DNA of 64,000 nucleotides from Agromyces intestinalis (GTDB lineage Bacteria > Actinomycetota > Actinomycetes > Actinomycetales > Microbacteriaceae). The stretch spans positions 3,100,001 to 3,164,000 of the forward strand of contig NZ_CP043505.1 of assembly GCF_008365295.1 (NCBI RefSeq). The letters are read 5' to 3'. Below, in pieces: positions 42,912 to 52,280 of this stretch. Both the position numbers and the translations under genes were made by a program. The notes under the pieces were generated by a model that was given only the letters and a program-made list of their open reading frames with translations, was not told the DNA's origin and searched no databases. Position 1 is the stretch's first letter. Each line of letters opens with the position of its first letter.

Positions 42912-44285
42912 ATGACCCGCCTCGACACCACCGCACCATCCCTCGCCGAGCGCCTCGCGCCGGTCCTCGGCGACCGCCTCATCACCCCGACGAACCCGCA
43001 ACTCGGCGCGCTCGCCGCGACCGTGTTCGCCGGCGGCGACCGCACCCCCGCCCTGATCGCACGCCCGCGCACCGCCGCCGAGACCGCCGAGGTCGTGCGC
43101 GCCGCGGCCGAGACCGGCATCCCGTTCGCCGTCCGCAGCGGCGGCCACGCCTACCACCTCCGGTCGAGCGTCGCCGGCGGCCTCGTGCTCGACACCAGAC
43201 TGCTCGACACGGTCGACCTCGACGCCGACGCGCGCATCGGGCGCGCGGGCGGCGGCGCGACGGCCGGCGCCTACACCGCGGCAGCCGGAGCCGTCGGGCT
43301 CGCCACCGGGTTCGGCGACACCGGCAGCGTCGGGCTGGCGGGCCTCACCCTGGGCGGCGGCATCGGCCACCTCAGCCGTCGCGACGGGCTCACCATCGAC
43401 AATCTGCTCGCCGCCGAGCTCGTGCTCGCCGACGGCAGCGTGGTGCGTGCGAGCGCCGACGAGCACGACGACCTGTTCTGGGCGGTGCGCGGCGGCGGCG
43501 GCAACTTCGGCGTCGTGACGTCGCTCGAGTTCCGGCTGCGGCCGGTCGGGACCGTCGTCGGCGGATTCATCGCCTTCGAGAGGTCGCCCGCGACGCTCGC
43601 GGCAGTCGTGGATGCGGGCCGGAACGCGCCCGACACCCTCTCGATCATGGTGAACGCGATGAAGGCGCCGCCCGCGCCGTTCCTGCCCGCCGAGGTGCAC
43701 GGCCGGCCCATCGTGGCCGCGCTCGTCTGCTTCTCGGGCGCCCCCGACGACGCCGATGCGGTGCTCGCGCCGATCCGCGCCGCCGGCACGCCGATCGCCG
43801 ACCTCGTGCGGGCGCAGTCCTACCCCGAGCTGTTCGCCGGGCCCGAGGTGCAGGGCCTGCGCGCGACGACGCGCACCGGGTTCCGCGACGAGCTCGACCT
43901 CGAGTGGGCGTCGACCGCGCTCGAGGCGGTCGCCGCGGCGCCGACGCCGGCCGCGGTCGTCAACGTGCGCGTGATGGGCGGCGCGATCGCGCGCATCGGC
44001 GCCGACGCCACGGCGTTCGCACACCGCGACCGAGCGCTCATGGCGACGGTCGTCGGCATGCAGCCCGATCCCGCCGGCCCCGACGGGCGGGACTGGATCG
44101 CCGGCACCGCCGACGGGCTCGGCATCGCCGGGGCGTCGTACGTCAACTTCATCGGCGACGATCCCGACGGCGCCGCCGCGGCGTACCCCGCCGCGACGTT
44201 GCAGCGGCTCGCCGAGGTGAAGCGTCGGTACGACGCCGACAACCTCTTCCGCTCGAACCACAACATCGTGCCGGCCGGCGCGTGA
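42912..44285 (+). CDS. FAD-binding (BBE/berberine-bridge-like) oxidoreductase
   Basis: 457 residues, VAO superfamily. FAD domain: VRSGGHAYHLRSS (His for covalent FAD attachment), GGGATAGAYTAA, GGGIGHLSRRDGLTIDNLLAAELVLADG and FWAVRGGGGNFGVVTSLEF. C-terminal BBE motif is recognisable as YVNFIGDD then RYDADNLFRSNHNI. A second covalent Cys, seen in bicovalent members, is not evident at the usual GLTLGGGIGH site. Substrate unknown; MarR control suggests response to an aromatic or xenobiotic compound. Confidence 0.88.
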   Translation: MTRLDTTAPSLAERLAPVLGDRLITPTNPQLGALAATVFAGGDRTPALIARPRTAAETAEVVRAAAETGIPFAVRSGGHAYHLRSSVAGGLVLDTRLLDTVDLDADARIGRAGGGATAGAYTAAAGAVGLATGFGDTGSVGLAGLTLGGGIGHLSRRDGLTIDNLLAAELVLADGSVVRASADEHDDLFWAVRGGGGNFGVVTSLEFRLRPVGTVVGGFIAFERSPATLAAVVDAGRNAPDTLSIMVNAMKAPPAPFLPAEVHGRPIVAALVCFSGAPDDADAVLAPIRAAGTPIADLVRAQSYPELFAGPEVQGLRATTRTGFRDELDLEWASTALEAVAAAPTPAAVVNVRVMGGAIARIGADATAFAHRDRALMATVVGMQPDPAGPDGRDWIAGTADGLGIAGASYVNFIGDDPDGAAAAYPAATLQRLAEVKRRYDADNLFRSNHNIVPAGA

Positions 44286-44301
44286 GCCGCGTGTGAGACG
44301 A

Positions 44302-44340
44302 CGGATGCCTCGTGCCGCACAGTGCGGCACGAGGCATCCG
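44302..44340. terminator. Perfect 19-bp bidirectional hairpin
   Basis: 44302-44320 and 44322-44340 are perfect complements around a single A, so the real loop is a few bases. It sits 17 bp after the oxidoreductase stop and 16 bp after the convergent fumC stop. Both arms contain the octamer CGGATGCC. Confidence 0.85.
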
Positions 44341-44355
44341 GTGTCGTCGAGCGAC

Positions 44356-45771
44356 CTACTTCGCCTGCGGCGGCCGCGTCATCGCGAGCAGGTCGAGCGC
44401 ACGGTCGAGCTGCTCTTCGGTCAGCTCGCCGCGCTCGACGTAGCCGAGGTCGATGACCGCCTCGCGCACCGTGACGCCCTGCTTGACCGAGTGCTTGGCG
44501 ATCTTCGCCGCAGCCTCGTAGCCGATGAGCTTGTTGAGCGGCGTCACGATCGACGGCGACATGCCGGCCAGCGCAGTGAGCCGGTCGAGGTTCGCCTCGA
44601 GGCCGTCGACGGTCTTGTCGGCGAGCACGCGCGAGGCGTTCGACAGCAGGCGGATCGACTCGAGCAGCGCGGTGCCCATCACCGGGATCTGCACGTTCAG
44701 CTCGAACGACCCGGATGCCCCGGCCCACGCGACCGTCGCGTCGTTGCCGATGACGCGCGCGGCGACCATGAGCACGGCCTCTGGGATGACCGGGTTCACC
44801 TTGCCCGGCATGATCGACGAGCCGGGCTGCAGGTCGGGGATGAAGATCTCGCCGAGCCCGGTGTTCGGGCCCGAGCCCATCCAGCGCAGGTCGTTGCAGA
44901 TCTTGGTGAGGCTCACGGCGATGGTGCGCAGGGCGCCGGATGCATCGACGAGTCCGTCGCGGTTCGCCTGCGCCTCGAAGTGGTCGGCGGCCTCGGTGAT
45001 CGGCAACTCGGTCTCGCGCTGCAGCAGTTCGATGACCAGCTGCGGGAACCCGGCCGGCGTGTTGATGCCGGTGCCGACGGCGGTGCCGCCGAGCGGCACC
45101 TCGGCGACGCGGGGGAGCGCAGTGCGCACGCGCTCGATGCCGAGGCGCACCTGACGGGCGTAGCCGCCGAACTCCTGGCCGAGGGTGACGGGGGTGGCAT
45201 CCATCAGGTGGGTGCGCCCCGACTTCACGACATCGGCCCACGCCTCGGCCTTCGCCTCGAGGGCGACGGCGAGGTGGTCGAGCGCGGGGATGAGGTCGTC
45301 GATGAGCGCGGCCGTCACGGCGATGTGCACCGAGGTCGGGAACACGTCGTTGGACGACTGCGACGCGTTGACGTGGTCGTTCGGGTGCACGTCGCGGCCG
45401 AGCTTCTGCGTGGCGACGGTGGCGAGCACCTCGTTCATGTTCATGTTCGACGAAGTGCCCGACCCGGTCTGGTAGGTGTCGACCGGGAAGTGCTCGACGA
45501 ACCCGTGACGGCCGGCGATGACCTCGTCGGCGGCGGCCACGATCGCGTCGGCGATGTCGCTGTCGAGCACGCCGAGCTGCGCGTTCGCCTGCGCGGCGGC
45601 CTTCTTGATGCGCGCGAGCGCCGCGATCTGCGCGGGCTCGAGGCCCTTGCCCGAGATCGGGAAGTTCTCGACGGCGCGCTGGGTCTGCGCGCGGTACAGG
45701 GCCGATGCGGGCACCCGCACCTCGCCCATCGTGTCGTGTTCGATGCGGTAGTCGGCGGCGTTGTCGGCCAC
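44356..45771 (-). CDS. fumC: Class II fumarate hydratase
   Basis: 471 residues. Interconverts fumarate and L-malate in the TCA cycle. N-terminal [68 protein letters not shown] and the fumarase-superfamily signature [15 protein letters not shown] (about residue 317) with the catalytic Ser. The C-terminal [22 protein letters not shown] completes the class II type rather than aspartase. GTG start with AAGGGA upstream. Mycobacterial fum (Rv1098c) is beside glpX; here the next genes are carbonic anhydrase and DUF4245. Confidence 0.96.
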   Translation of the reverse strand: MADNAADYRIEHDTMGEVRVPASALYRAQTQRAVENFPISGKGLEPAQIAALARIKKAAAQANAQLGVLDSDIADAIVAAADEVIAGRHGFVEHFPVDTYQTGSGTSSNMNMNEVLATVATQKLGRDVHPNDHVNASQSSNDVFPTSVHIAVTAALIDDLIPALDHLAVALEAKAEAWADVVKSGRTHLMDATPVTLGQEFGGYARQVRLGIERVRTALPRVAEVPLGGTAVGTGINTPAGFPQLVIELLQRETELPITEAADHFEAQANRDGLVDASGALRTIAVSLTKICNDLRWMGSGPNTGLGEIFIPDLQPGSSIMPGKVNPVIPEAVLMVAARVIGNDATVAWAGASGSFELNVQIPVMGTALLESIRLLSNASRVLADKTVDGLEANLDRLTALAGMSPSIVTPLNKLIGYEAAAKIAKHSVKQGVTVREAVIDLGYVERGELTEEQLDRALDLLAMTRPPQAK

Positions 45772-45857
45772 GGTGTTCCCTTCGCTGTGATTCGCTGCGT
45801 CGGCGCTCGATCGGCGAGGGCCGGATGCCTCGACCGAGGTGCGGCGGAGATGAAGAC

Positions 45858-46547
45858 TCAGATGCGGCCGACGACGACGTCGGTCTCGGCACGGCCCTCG
45901 ACGAGGCGGTAGTTCGCGCCGACCACAGCCAGCGTACCCGCTGCGATCGCGTCGCTGATCATCTCGCTGCGCTCGATGAGCTCCTGGACGGTGTTGCGCA
46001 GGTGCTCGCGGCCGACGTACCCCGCATCGACGTCGCCGGGCACGACCGGCTCGTCGTCGTCGACCCCGGCGACCTTGCGCACGGCGGGCACGATGCTCGA
46101 GACGAGGTCGCCGATGTGCTTCGGCAGGGGAGCGGCATCGGCCGCCTGCGAGTCGATCGCAGCGCGCACCGCACCGCAGGCGTCGTGCCCGAGCACGAGG
46201 ATGAGCGGCACGTTGAGGATGCCGACCGCGTACTCGAGCGAAGCGAGCGCCGAATCGGTGGCGACCTGGCCCGCGTTGCGCACCACGAATGCGTCGCCCA
46301 GGCCGACGTCGAAGATGATCTCGGCGGCCAGGCGCGAGTCGCTGCACCCGAAGATCGCGACCCGCGGGGTCTGCGTGTTCGCCAGCGACGTGCGCCGCTC
46401 GACGTCTTGGCGGGGGTGCTCGGGCGTGCCCGCGATGAACCGCTCGTTGCCGCGGCGCAGCGCACGCCACGCCTCGGCCGGGGTCTCGGATGAGGACGGG
46501 CGCGGGGACGACGGGGAGGACTGGTGCGCGTCGACAGCCTCGGTCAC
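45858..46547 (-). CDS. Beta-class carbonic anhydrase
   Basis: 229 residues. Hydrates CO2 to bicarbonate. Zinc ligands: first Cys in [15 protein letters not shown] (about 66, with the Asp-Arg dyad), His and second Cys in [12 protein letters not shown] (about 119-122). VVRNAGQV is also typical. It starts with a GTG preceded by GAGAGGAG. Probably cytoplasmic, without a signal. It lies between fumC and DUF4245, a place where the mycobacterial glpX would be expected. Confidence 0.94.
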   Translation of the reverse strand: MTEAVDAHQSSPSSPRPSSSETPAEAWRALRRGNERFIAGTPEHPRQDVERRTSLANTQTPRVAIFGCSDSRLAAEIIFDVGLGDAFVVRNAGQVATDSALASLEYAVGILNVPLILVLGHDACGAVRAAIDSQAADAAPLPKHIGDLVSSIVPAVRKVAGVDDDEPVVPGDVDAGYVGREHLRNTVQELIERSEMISDAIAAGTLAVVGANYRLVEGRAETDVVVGRI

Positions 46548-46578
46548 GGTGGCTCCTCTCGCGGCGCAGGACGTGCGG

Positions 46579-47217
46579 CTACTGCGCCTGGATGGTGGGG
46601 GTGATCGCGGTGGCGAACGTGGCGAACTCCTCTGGCGATGCCGTGCCCAGCAGCACGAACGTCGTGTCGTTCGAGGTCGTCACGAGACCGTACCGCGCAT
46701 TGCCGACGTCGTCGCCCGACTCGCGGTTGTCGTACACCGTCCACTCGACGCCGTCGATCTCGACGACGCCGGTCGCGAGCGTGCGGGCGAGCAGCGAGGC
46801 GACCCAGGTGTCGTTCGCGTCGAAGCCCTGGTACATGCCGAGATACTCATCGCCCGGGGTGAGCATGCCGACGTACCAGGCGGTGATGTCGTCGGAGCCG
46901 GTGCGGATCTCGGCGGCGTTCGGGCGCCAGCCGTCGGGCAGTTCGGGAACCACGAGCGGCGCCGAAGCACCGACCTGCGCCTGCTCGGCGATCGCGGACA
47001 CGTCGACGTCGCGCTCGATGGGAGTGTCGCTGCGCGGCACGAGCAGCACGATGACGAGCACCACGACGAGGCTCGCGATGAGCGCGAAGATGAGGTTCAG
47101 GGTGGTCTGGTTCTGCCGGTGCCGCTTCGAGTTCGCGGCCTTGCGAGCCGCGGTCTCTTCGGGGGTCTCTGGCCGGCCGAGCTCGGCGACGACGCGCGGC
47201 GCGCGCTGGGCGGCCAT
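46579..47217 (-). CDS. DUF4245 family membrane protein
   Basis: 212 residues. Cytoplasmic N-terminus with many charged residues, one membrane helix (LNLIFALIASLVVVLVIVLLVP, about 41-62) and an exterior domain (about 63-212) that includes LPDGWRPNAAEIRTGSDDITAWYVGMLTP and VEWTVYDNRESG. Function unknown; corresponds to Rv1100 next to glpX/fum in M. tuberculosis. Its ATG overlaps the xseB stop by 1 nt, so it is in the xseA-xseB-DUF4245 transcript. Confidence 0.9.
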   Translation of the reverse strand: MAAQRAPRVVAELGRPETPEETAARKAANSKRHRQNQTTLNLIFALIASLVVVLVIVLLVPRSDTPIERDVDVSAIAEQAQVGASAPLVVPELPDGWRPNAAEIRTGSDDITAWYVGMLTPGDEYLGMYQGFDANDTWVASLLARTLATGVVEIDGVEWTVYDNRESGDDVGNARYGLVTTSNDTTFVLLGTASPEEFATFATAITPTIQAQ

Positions 47218-47462
47218 CAGGATGCCTCGGCCGAGTCGGTGCCGGCGGTGCGCGCCGCGCGCGCTCGGTCGAGCCGGGCCTTCGCGCCGACGAGCCATTC
47301 CTCGCAACGGGCGGCGAGGGCCTCGCCGCGCTCCCACAGGGCGAGCGACTGCTCGAGGGTCGCCGACCCCTGCTCGAGCTCGGCGACGACCTGCACGAGT
47401 TCGTCGCGCGCCTGCTCGTAGCTCAGCTCGGAGACGTCGGGGAGGGAGGGCATGGCTGCCAT
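47217..47462 (-). CDS. xseB: Exodeoxyribonuclease VII small subunit
   Basis: 81 residues, the usual size. Core [44 protein letters not shown] is the coiled-coil region that binds XseA. Start could be ATG 47462 or ATG 47453; both leave less than 15 nt from the xseA stop. Function: complex with XseA for degradation of single-stranded DNA. Confidence 0.94.
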   Translation of the reverse strand: MAAMPSLPDVSELSYEQARDELVQVVAELEQGSATLEQSLALWERGEALAARCEEWLVGAKARLDRARAARTAGTDSAEAS

Positions 47463-47463
47463 T

Positions 47464-48735
47464 CTATTCGGCGGGAGTTGCGGGCTCGGCGGGCTGCGCG
47501 GGCGGCGCCGGCTCGGCCGGGTGCGGTGCGGCGCCCCGCGACTCGGCCGCGAGTGCGCCCTCGGCGAGGGTGACGGTGAGCGCGGTGCCCGCGGGCGCCT
47601 GTGCGGCCGCGCGCACGACGTGCCCGTCGGGGCCCTGCACGATGGCGTACCCGCGGTCGAGGGTCGCCTGCGGCGAGAGCGCGCGCAGATGCCCGCGGAG
47701 CTCGGCCACCCGCGACGCCTGCCGTTCGACGACCCGGTCGGCCAGCTCGCTGCCGCGGGCGACCCAGCGGGTGAGCTCTTCGGCGCGGCGGTCGATGATC
47801 CAGCGCCCGTCGGCCAGGACGGGTCGTGCCCGCAGGTGGCCGATGCGGTCGACCTCGCGGGTGAGGAGCGACGTCATGCGCATGCCGAGTCGCGCGCGCA
47901 CCTGTTCGACGCGGGCGAGTTCTTCGCCGACGTCGGGGACGACGCGCTTCGCGGCATCCGTCGGGGTGGAGGCGCGCAGGTCGGCGACCTCGTCGAGCAG
48001 CGGCCGATCGGCCTCGTGGCCGATCGCGCTGACGATGGGCGTGGTCGCCGCCGCGGCCGCGCGCACGACGCGCTCGTCGCTGAAGGCGAGCAGGTTCTGG
48101 AAGTCGCCGCCGCCGCGGGCGACGATGATGACCTCCACCTCGGGGTCGGCGTCGAGCCGCTGGATCGCCGCGACCACCTCGGGTACAGCGCGATCGCCCT
48201 GCACCGAGGCATAGGCGGCACGGAACTCCACCGCGGGCCAGCGCAGCGTCGCGTTGCGGCGCACGTCGTGCTCGGCGTCGGAGTCGCGCGCGGTGACGAG
48301 CCCGACGACCGCGGGCAGGAACGGCAGCCGCCGCTTGCGGTCGGGCGCGAACAGCCCCTCGGCAGCGAGCTGCCGCCGCAGCCGCTCGATGCGCTCGAGC
48401 AGGTCGCCGAGGCCCACATGGCGCAGGTCGTAGACCTGCATCGAGAGGGTGCCGCCCTTCACCCACCAGTTCGGCTTCATGAGCGCGATCACGCGGTCGC
48501 CCTGCGCGAACTGCTCGGGCAGCTTCGCGCGCACCGACGACCACATCGTGAACGACACCGTCACGTCGGCGTCGCAGTCTTTGAGCTTGCCGTAGGTGTT
48601 GCCGTTCGAGCCGCCCCACTGGGTGATCTCGCCCTCGACCCAGATCATGCCGAGCCGGTCGATCCACTCTTTGATCTTGGTCGAGACGGTCGCCACCGAC
48701 CACGGCGTCTCACGCGTGTTGGCGCCGTCGGCCAT
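47464..48735 (-). CDS. xseA: Exodeoxyribonuclease VII large subunit
   Basis: 423 residues. N-terminal OB fold (about 10-115: [22 protein letters not shown]), catalytic core with [43 protein letters not shown] and [27 protein letters not shown] (catalytic Asp/Asn/His region), then the coiled coil and C-terminal [21 protein letters not shown] segment. Divergent from ispH by 47 bp, as in mycobacteria (Rv1108c/Rv1110). Confidence 0.96.
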   Translation of the reverse strand: MADGANTRETPWSVATVSTKIKEWIDRLGMIWVEGEITQWGGSNGNTYGKLKDCDADVTVSFTMWSSVRAKLPEQFAQGDRVIALMKPNWWVKGGTLSMQVYDLRHVGLGDLLERIERLRRQLAAEGLFAPDRKRRLPFLPAVVGLVTARDSDAEHDVRRNATLRWPAVEFRAAYASVQGDRAVPEVVAAIQRLDADPEVEVIIVARGGGDFQNLLAFSDERVVRAAAAATTPIVSAIGHEADRPLLDEVADLRASTPTDAAKRVVPDVGEELARVEQVRARLGMRMTSLLTREVDRIGHLRARPVLADGRWIIDRRAEELTRWVARGSELADRVVERQASRVAELRGHLRALSPQATLDRGYAIVQGPDGHVVRAAAQAPAGTALTVTLAEGALAAESRGAAPHPAEPAPPAQPAEPATPAE

Positions 48736-48769
48736 GCCCGCTCCCAGCCGCCCGTCGGGGTGCGCCGCG

Positions 48770-48775
48770 TAGGAT
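48770..48775 (+). promoter_or_regulatory. Leaderless -10 for ispH
   Basis: TAGGAT followed by 7 nt and the GTG at 48783; an ATG at 48774 would lie inside the hexamer and is therefore rejected as start. Confidence 0.5.
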
Positions 48776-48782
48776 GGGCATC

Positions 48783-49868
48783 GTGACGAGCACGACGGAT
48801 GCCCCGCGGATCGGCCTCGGCATGCCGAGGATCCCGAGCGTGCGCGGCCGGCTCAAGGATAACCCGACCCCCCGACCCAAGCGGGTGCTGCTCGCGGCTC
48901 CTCGCGGGTACTGCGCGGGCGTCGACCGCGCCGTGATCGCGGTCGAGAAGGCCCTCGAGCACTACGGCTCGCCGGTGTACGTGCGCAAGGAGATCGTGCA
49001 CAACAAGCACGTCGTCGCCGAGCTCGAGCAGCAGGGCGCGGTGTTCGTCGACGAGGTCGACGCGGTGCCCGAGGGCGCCCACGTCGTGTTCAGCGCGCAC
49101 GGCGTCTCGCCCGCGGTCGTGCACGCGGCCGCCGACCGCGGCCTGCACGCGATCGACGCGACCTGCCCGCTCGTCACCAAGGTGCACCGCGAGGCGGTGC
49201 GGTTCGCGCGCGACGACTTCGAGATCCTGCTCATCGGCCACGAGGGGCACGAAGAGGTCGAGGGCACGGCCGGCGAGGCGCCCGATCACGTGACGCTCGT
49301 GAACAGCCCCGACGACGTGCCGAACATCGAGGTGCGCGACCCCGAGAAGGTGGTCTGGCTCTCGCAGACGACGCTGAGCGTCGACGAGACGATGGAGACC
49401 GTGCGGCGGCTGCGCGAGCGGTTCCCGGCCCTGCAGGACCCGCCCAGCGACGACATCTGCTACGCCACCCAGAACCGCCAGGTCGCGATCAAGAAGGTCG
49501 CCCAAGAGGCCGAGCTCGTGATCGTCGTCGGGTCGGCGAACTCGTCGAACAGCGTGCGGCTCGTCGAGGTCGCCCTCGAGAACGGTGCGAAGGCGGCCTA
49601 CCGGGTCGACTACTCGACCGAGATCCGCCAGGAGTGGCTCGACGGGGTGTCGACGGTCGGCGTCACGAGCGGGGCATCCGTGCCCGAGGGCCTCGTACAA
49701 GAGGTGCTGATCGAACTCGCCGATGCGGGCTACGGCGACGTCTCCGAGGTCAAGACGGCCGAAGAAGACCTCATGTTCTCGCTGCCGAAAGAGCTGCGCC
49801 GCGACCTCGCGGGCAACCGCGACGCGCGCGCGCTCGGCGGGCGCAGCCGCACGGCGACCACGGCCTGA
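48783..49868 (+). CDS. ispH: 4-hydroxy-3-methylbut-2-enyl diphosphate reductase
   Basis: 361 residues. Last enzyme of the MEP isoprenoid pathway, making IPP and DMAPP. Three [4Fe-4S] cysteines: [13 protein letters not shown] (about 43), [11 protein letters not shown] (about 127) and [11 protein letters not shown] (about 225). [18 protein letters not shown] and [14 protein letters not shown] are typical. The first 35 residues are a variable extension. Ends with an Arg-rich tail. Confidence 0.97.
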   Translation: MTSTTDAPRIGLGMPRIPSVRGRLKDNPTPRPKRVLLAAPRGYCAGVDRAVIAVEKALEHYGSPVYVRKEIVHNKHVVAELEQQGAVFVDEVDAVPEGAHVVFSAHGVSPAVVHAAADRGLHAIDATCPLVTKVHREAVRFARDDFEILLIGHEGHEEVEGTAGEAPDHVTLVNSPDDVPNIEVRDPEKVVWLSQTTLSVDETMETVRRLRERFPALQDPPSDDICYATQNRQVAIKKVAQEAELVIVVGSANSSNSVRLVEVALENGAKAAYRVDYSTEIRQEWLDGVSTVGVTSGASVPEGLVQEVLIELADAGYGDVSEVKTAEEDLMFSLPKELRRDLAGNRDARALGGRSRTATTA

Positions 49869-49884
49869 GCCGCGGTTCGGATTC

Positions 49885-49901
49885 GTTCGCTCAGAGCGAA
49901 C
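49885..49901. promoter_or_regulatory. Perfect 8+1+8 palindrome after ispH
   Basis: GTTCGCTC-A-GAGCGAAC. Either the ispH terminator (17 nt after its stop) or an extra operator for the downstream TetR gene. Confidence 0.45.
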
Positions 49902-49912
49902 GGCGCCGAGTG

Positions 49913-49939
49913 GAGTGAGCGCTCACTCAGGCGTAGCAT
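49913..49939 (+). promoter_or_regulatory. TetR operator and -10 of the ABC exporter operon
   Basis: GAGTGAGC/GCTCACTC (49913-49928) is a perfect 16-bp palindrome, typical of TetR sites, lying between the -35 region and the -10 TAGCAT (49934-49939). The start codon GTG follows at 49948, 8 nt later. Confidence 0.65.
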
Positions 49940-49947
49940 CGCCCCTC

Positions 49948-50553
49948 GTGAGTGCTGCAGCGACCGAGCGGATGCCACGCGCGAAGCCCCTGCCCGTCGA
50001 AGAGCGCCGCGCTGCGATCGCGCGGGCCACCGTGCCCCTGCTCATCGCCCACGGCGGCGACGTGACGACCCGGCAGATCGCCGAGGCATCCGGGGTCGCC
50101 GAAGGCACGCTGTTCCGGGTCTTCCCCGACAAGGACGCCATCATCGACGCCGCCGTCGAGGCGTTCCTCGACCCGGCGCCGTTCCGCGCCGGCATCAGTG
50201 CCATCGACCCCACGCTGCCGCTCGAGCTCAAGGTGCAGCTCGTGCTCGAACGGTTCCGCGAGCGGTTCAGCGGCATCTTCGGCGTGTTCGCATCGCTCGG
50301 AGTGAAACAGCGGCCGCCGATCGCGCCCGACATCGCGGTCATCGTCGGCATCTTCGAGCGTCTGCTCGCCCCCGACCTCGAACGGCTGCGGATTCCGCCC
50401 GCACGCGTGTTCGGATACATCCGCCTGGTCGCGTTCTCGTCGGCGATGCCGCACCTGGCCGCCGATCTCGACCTCGACACCGCCGAGCTCGCGCACCTCG
50501 TCGTGCACGGCATCGCACGCCACACCGAAAGCGAGTCGACCACATGCTCATGA
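49948..50553 (+). CDS. TetR family regulator of the adjacent ABC exporter
   Basis: 201 residues from GTG 49948 (an ATG at 49972 is possible). HTH in GDVTTRQIAEASGVAEGTLFRVFPDKDAIIDA (about 38-70). The C-terminal domain is divergent. It overlaps the first ABC gene by 10 bp (or 4 bp if that gene starts at 50550) and follows a 16-bp palindrome, so it likely represses its own operon until an exporter substrate binds. Confidence 0.9.
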   Translation: MSAAATERMPRAKPLPVEERRAAIARATVPLLIAHGGDVTTRQIAEASGVAEGTLFRVFPDKDAIIDAAVEAFLDPAPFRAGISAIDPTLPLELKVQLVLERFRERFSGIFGVFASLGVKQRPPIAPDIAVIVGIFERLLAPDLERLRIPPARVFGYIRLVAFSSAMPHLAADLDLDTAELAHLVVHGIARHTESESTTCS

Positions 50554-52280
50554 AACTGCTGCGCCGGTACCTCCGGCCGTACTGGCCGCTGCTGGTCGGC
50601 GTGCTCGTCTTCCAAGGCGCCCAAGCGGTCGCCTCGCTGTTCCTGCCGAGCCTGAACGCCGACATCATCGACGACGGCGTCGCGAAGGGCGACACCGGTG
50701 TCATCATGTCGATCGGCGCCGTGATGCTCGGGGTCACCCTGCTGCAGGTCGCCGCCTCGATCGCTGCCGTCTGGTTCGGTGCGCGCGTGGCGATGGCGTT
50801 CGGGCGCGACGTGCGCCGCGCGGTCTTCCGGCAGGTCGGCGACTTCAGCGAGCAGGAGGTCTCGCGCTTCGGCGCGCCGAGCCTCATCACCCGCACCACG
50901 AACGATGTGCAGCAGGTGCAGATGCTCGTGCTGATGAGCTGCACGATGCTCGTCTCGGCGCCCATCATCGCGATCTTCGGCGTCGTGATGGCGCTGCGCG
51001 AAGACGTGGTGCTCTCGTGGATCATGGTCGTCGCCGTGCCCGTGCTGCTCATCGCGGTCGGCCTCGTCATCAGCCGGCTCGTGCCGCTGTTCCGCAGCAT
51101 GCAGCGCAAGATCGACAACGTGAACCGGGTGCTGCGCGAGCAGCTCACCGGCATCCGGGTCGTGCGCGCGTTCGTGCGCGAGGGCGTCGAGACCGAGCGG
51201 TTCGACGAGGCGAACGAGGCGCTCACCGACACCGCGCTGAAGGCCGGGCGGCTGTTCGCCCTCGTGTTCCCGATCGTGATGCTCGTGCTCAACGCGTCGA
51301 GCGTCGCCGTGCTCTGGTTCGGCGCGTTCCGCATCGACGCGGGCGAGATGCAGATCGGCGCGCTCACCGCGTTCCTCAGCTACCTCATCCAGATCCTGAT
51401 GGCCGTGATGATGTCGACGATGCTCGCGTTCCTGCTGCCGCGGGCCGCGGTGTCGGCCGGCCGCATCGGCGAGGTGCTCGCGACCGCCCCCAGCGTCGTC
51501 GAGCCGGTCGGCGGCGTGACCGAGCTGCCCGAGCCCGGCACGATCGAGTTCCGCGACGTCACGTTCTCGTACCCCGGAGCCGAGGCGCCGGTGCTGCACG
51601 ACCTCAGCTTCACCGTGCACCCCGGCCAGACGACCGCGATCATCGGCTCCACCGGCGCCGGCAAGACGACCATCGTGAACCTCGCCGCACGGCTCTTCGA
51701 CGCCACGTCGGGCAGCGTGCTCGTCGGCGGGGTCGACGTGCGCGAGCTCGACCCCGAGGTGCTGAACTCGCAGCTCGCGCTCGTGCCGCAGAAGCCGTAC
51801 CTCTTCGCCGGCACGGTCGGCTCGACGCTGCGATACGGCGACCCGGATGCCACGGACGACGAGCTGTGGCGCGCGCTCGAGATCGCCCAGGGCCGCGACT
51901 TCGTCGCCGCCATGCCGGGCGATCTCGAAGCACCCATCGCACAGGGCGGCACCAACGTCTCGGGCGGCCAGCGACAGCGGCTCTCGATCGCGAGAGCCCT
52001 CGTGAAACGCCCGCCGATCTACCTCTTCGACGACTCGTTCTCGGCGCTCGACACCGCGACCGACGCGAGGCTGCGCGGGGCGCTGTCGCGCGAGGTCGCC
52101 GACGCGGCACGGCTCGTCGTCGCCCAGCGGGTCGCGACCATCGTCGATGCCGACCAGATCCTCCTCGTCGAGGACGGTCGCATCACCGCCCGCGGAACCC
52201 ACGACGAGCTCATCGCCAGCTCGGCCGCATACGCCGAGATCGTCGAGAGCCAGCTGAGCGCAGAGGAGGCGGCCGCGTGA
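50544..52280 (+). CDS. ABC exporter subunit, degenerate-Walker-B half
   Basis: 578 residues: six-helix exporter domain (about 1-310) and ATPase domain (about 335-578). Walker A IGSTGAGKTTIV (about 370), signature NVSGGQRQRLS (intact), Walker B IYLFDDSFSALD, where the catalytic Glu is Asp. This is the non-catalytic site pattern of heterodimeric exporters such as TM287/288 and BmrCD. The start is ATG 50544 or ATG 50550 (the latter gives a 4-bp ATGA overlap). Coupled to the next gene by GTGA overlap. Substrate unknown; lipid or drug efflux is likely. Confidence 0.9.
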   Translation: MLMKLLRRYLRPYWPLLVGVLVFQGAQAVASLFLPSLNADIIDDGVAKGDTGVIMSIGAVMLGVTLLQVAASIAAVWFGARVAMAFGRDVRRAVFRQVGDFSEQEVSRFGAPSLITRTTNDVQQVQMLVLMSCTMLVSAPIIAIFGVVMALREDVVLSWIMVVAVPVLLIAVGLVISRLVPLFRSMQRKIDNVNRVLREQLTGIRVVRAFVREGVETERFDEANEALTDTALKAGRLFALVFPIVMLVLNASSVAVLWFGAFRIDAGEMQIGALTAFLSYLIQILMAVMMSTMLAFLLPRAAVSAGRIGEVLATAPSVVEPVGGVTELPEPGTIEFRDVTFSYPGAEAPVLHDLSFTVHPGQTTAIIGSTGAGKTTIVNLAARLFDATSGSVLVGGVDVRELDPEVLNSQLALVPQKPYLFAGTVGSTLRYGDPDATDDELWRALEIAQGRDFVAAMPGDLEAPIAQGGTNVSGGQRQRLSIARALVKRPPIYLFDDSFSALDTATDARLRGALSREVADAARLVVAQRVATIVDADQILLVEDGRITARGTHDELIASSAAYAEIVESQLSAEEAAA

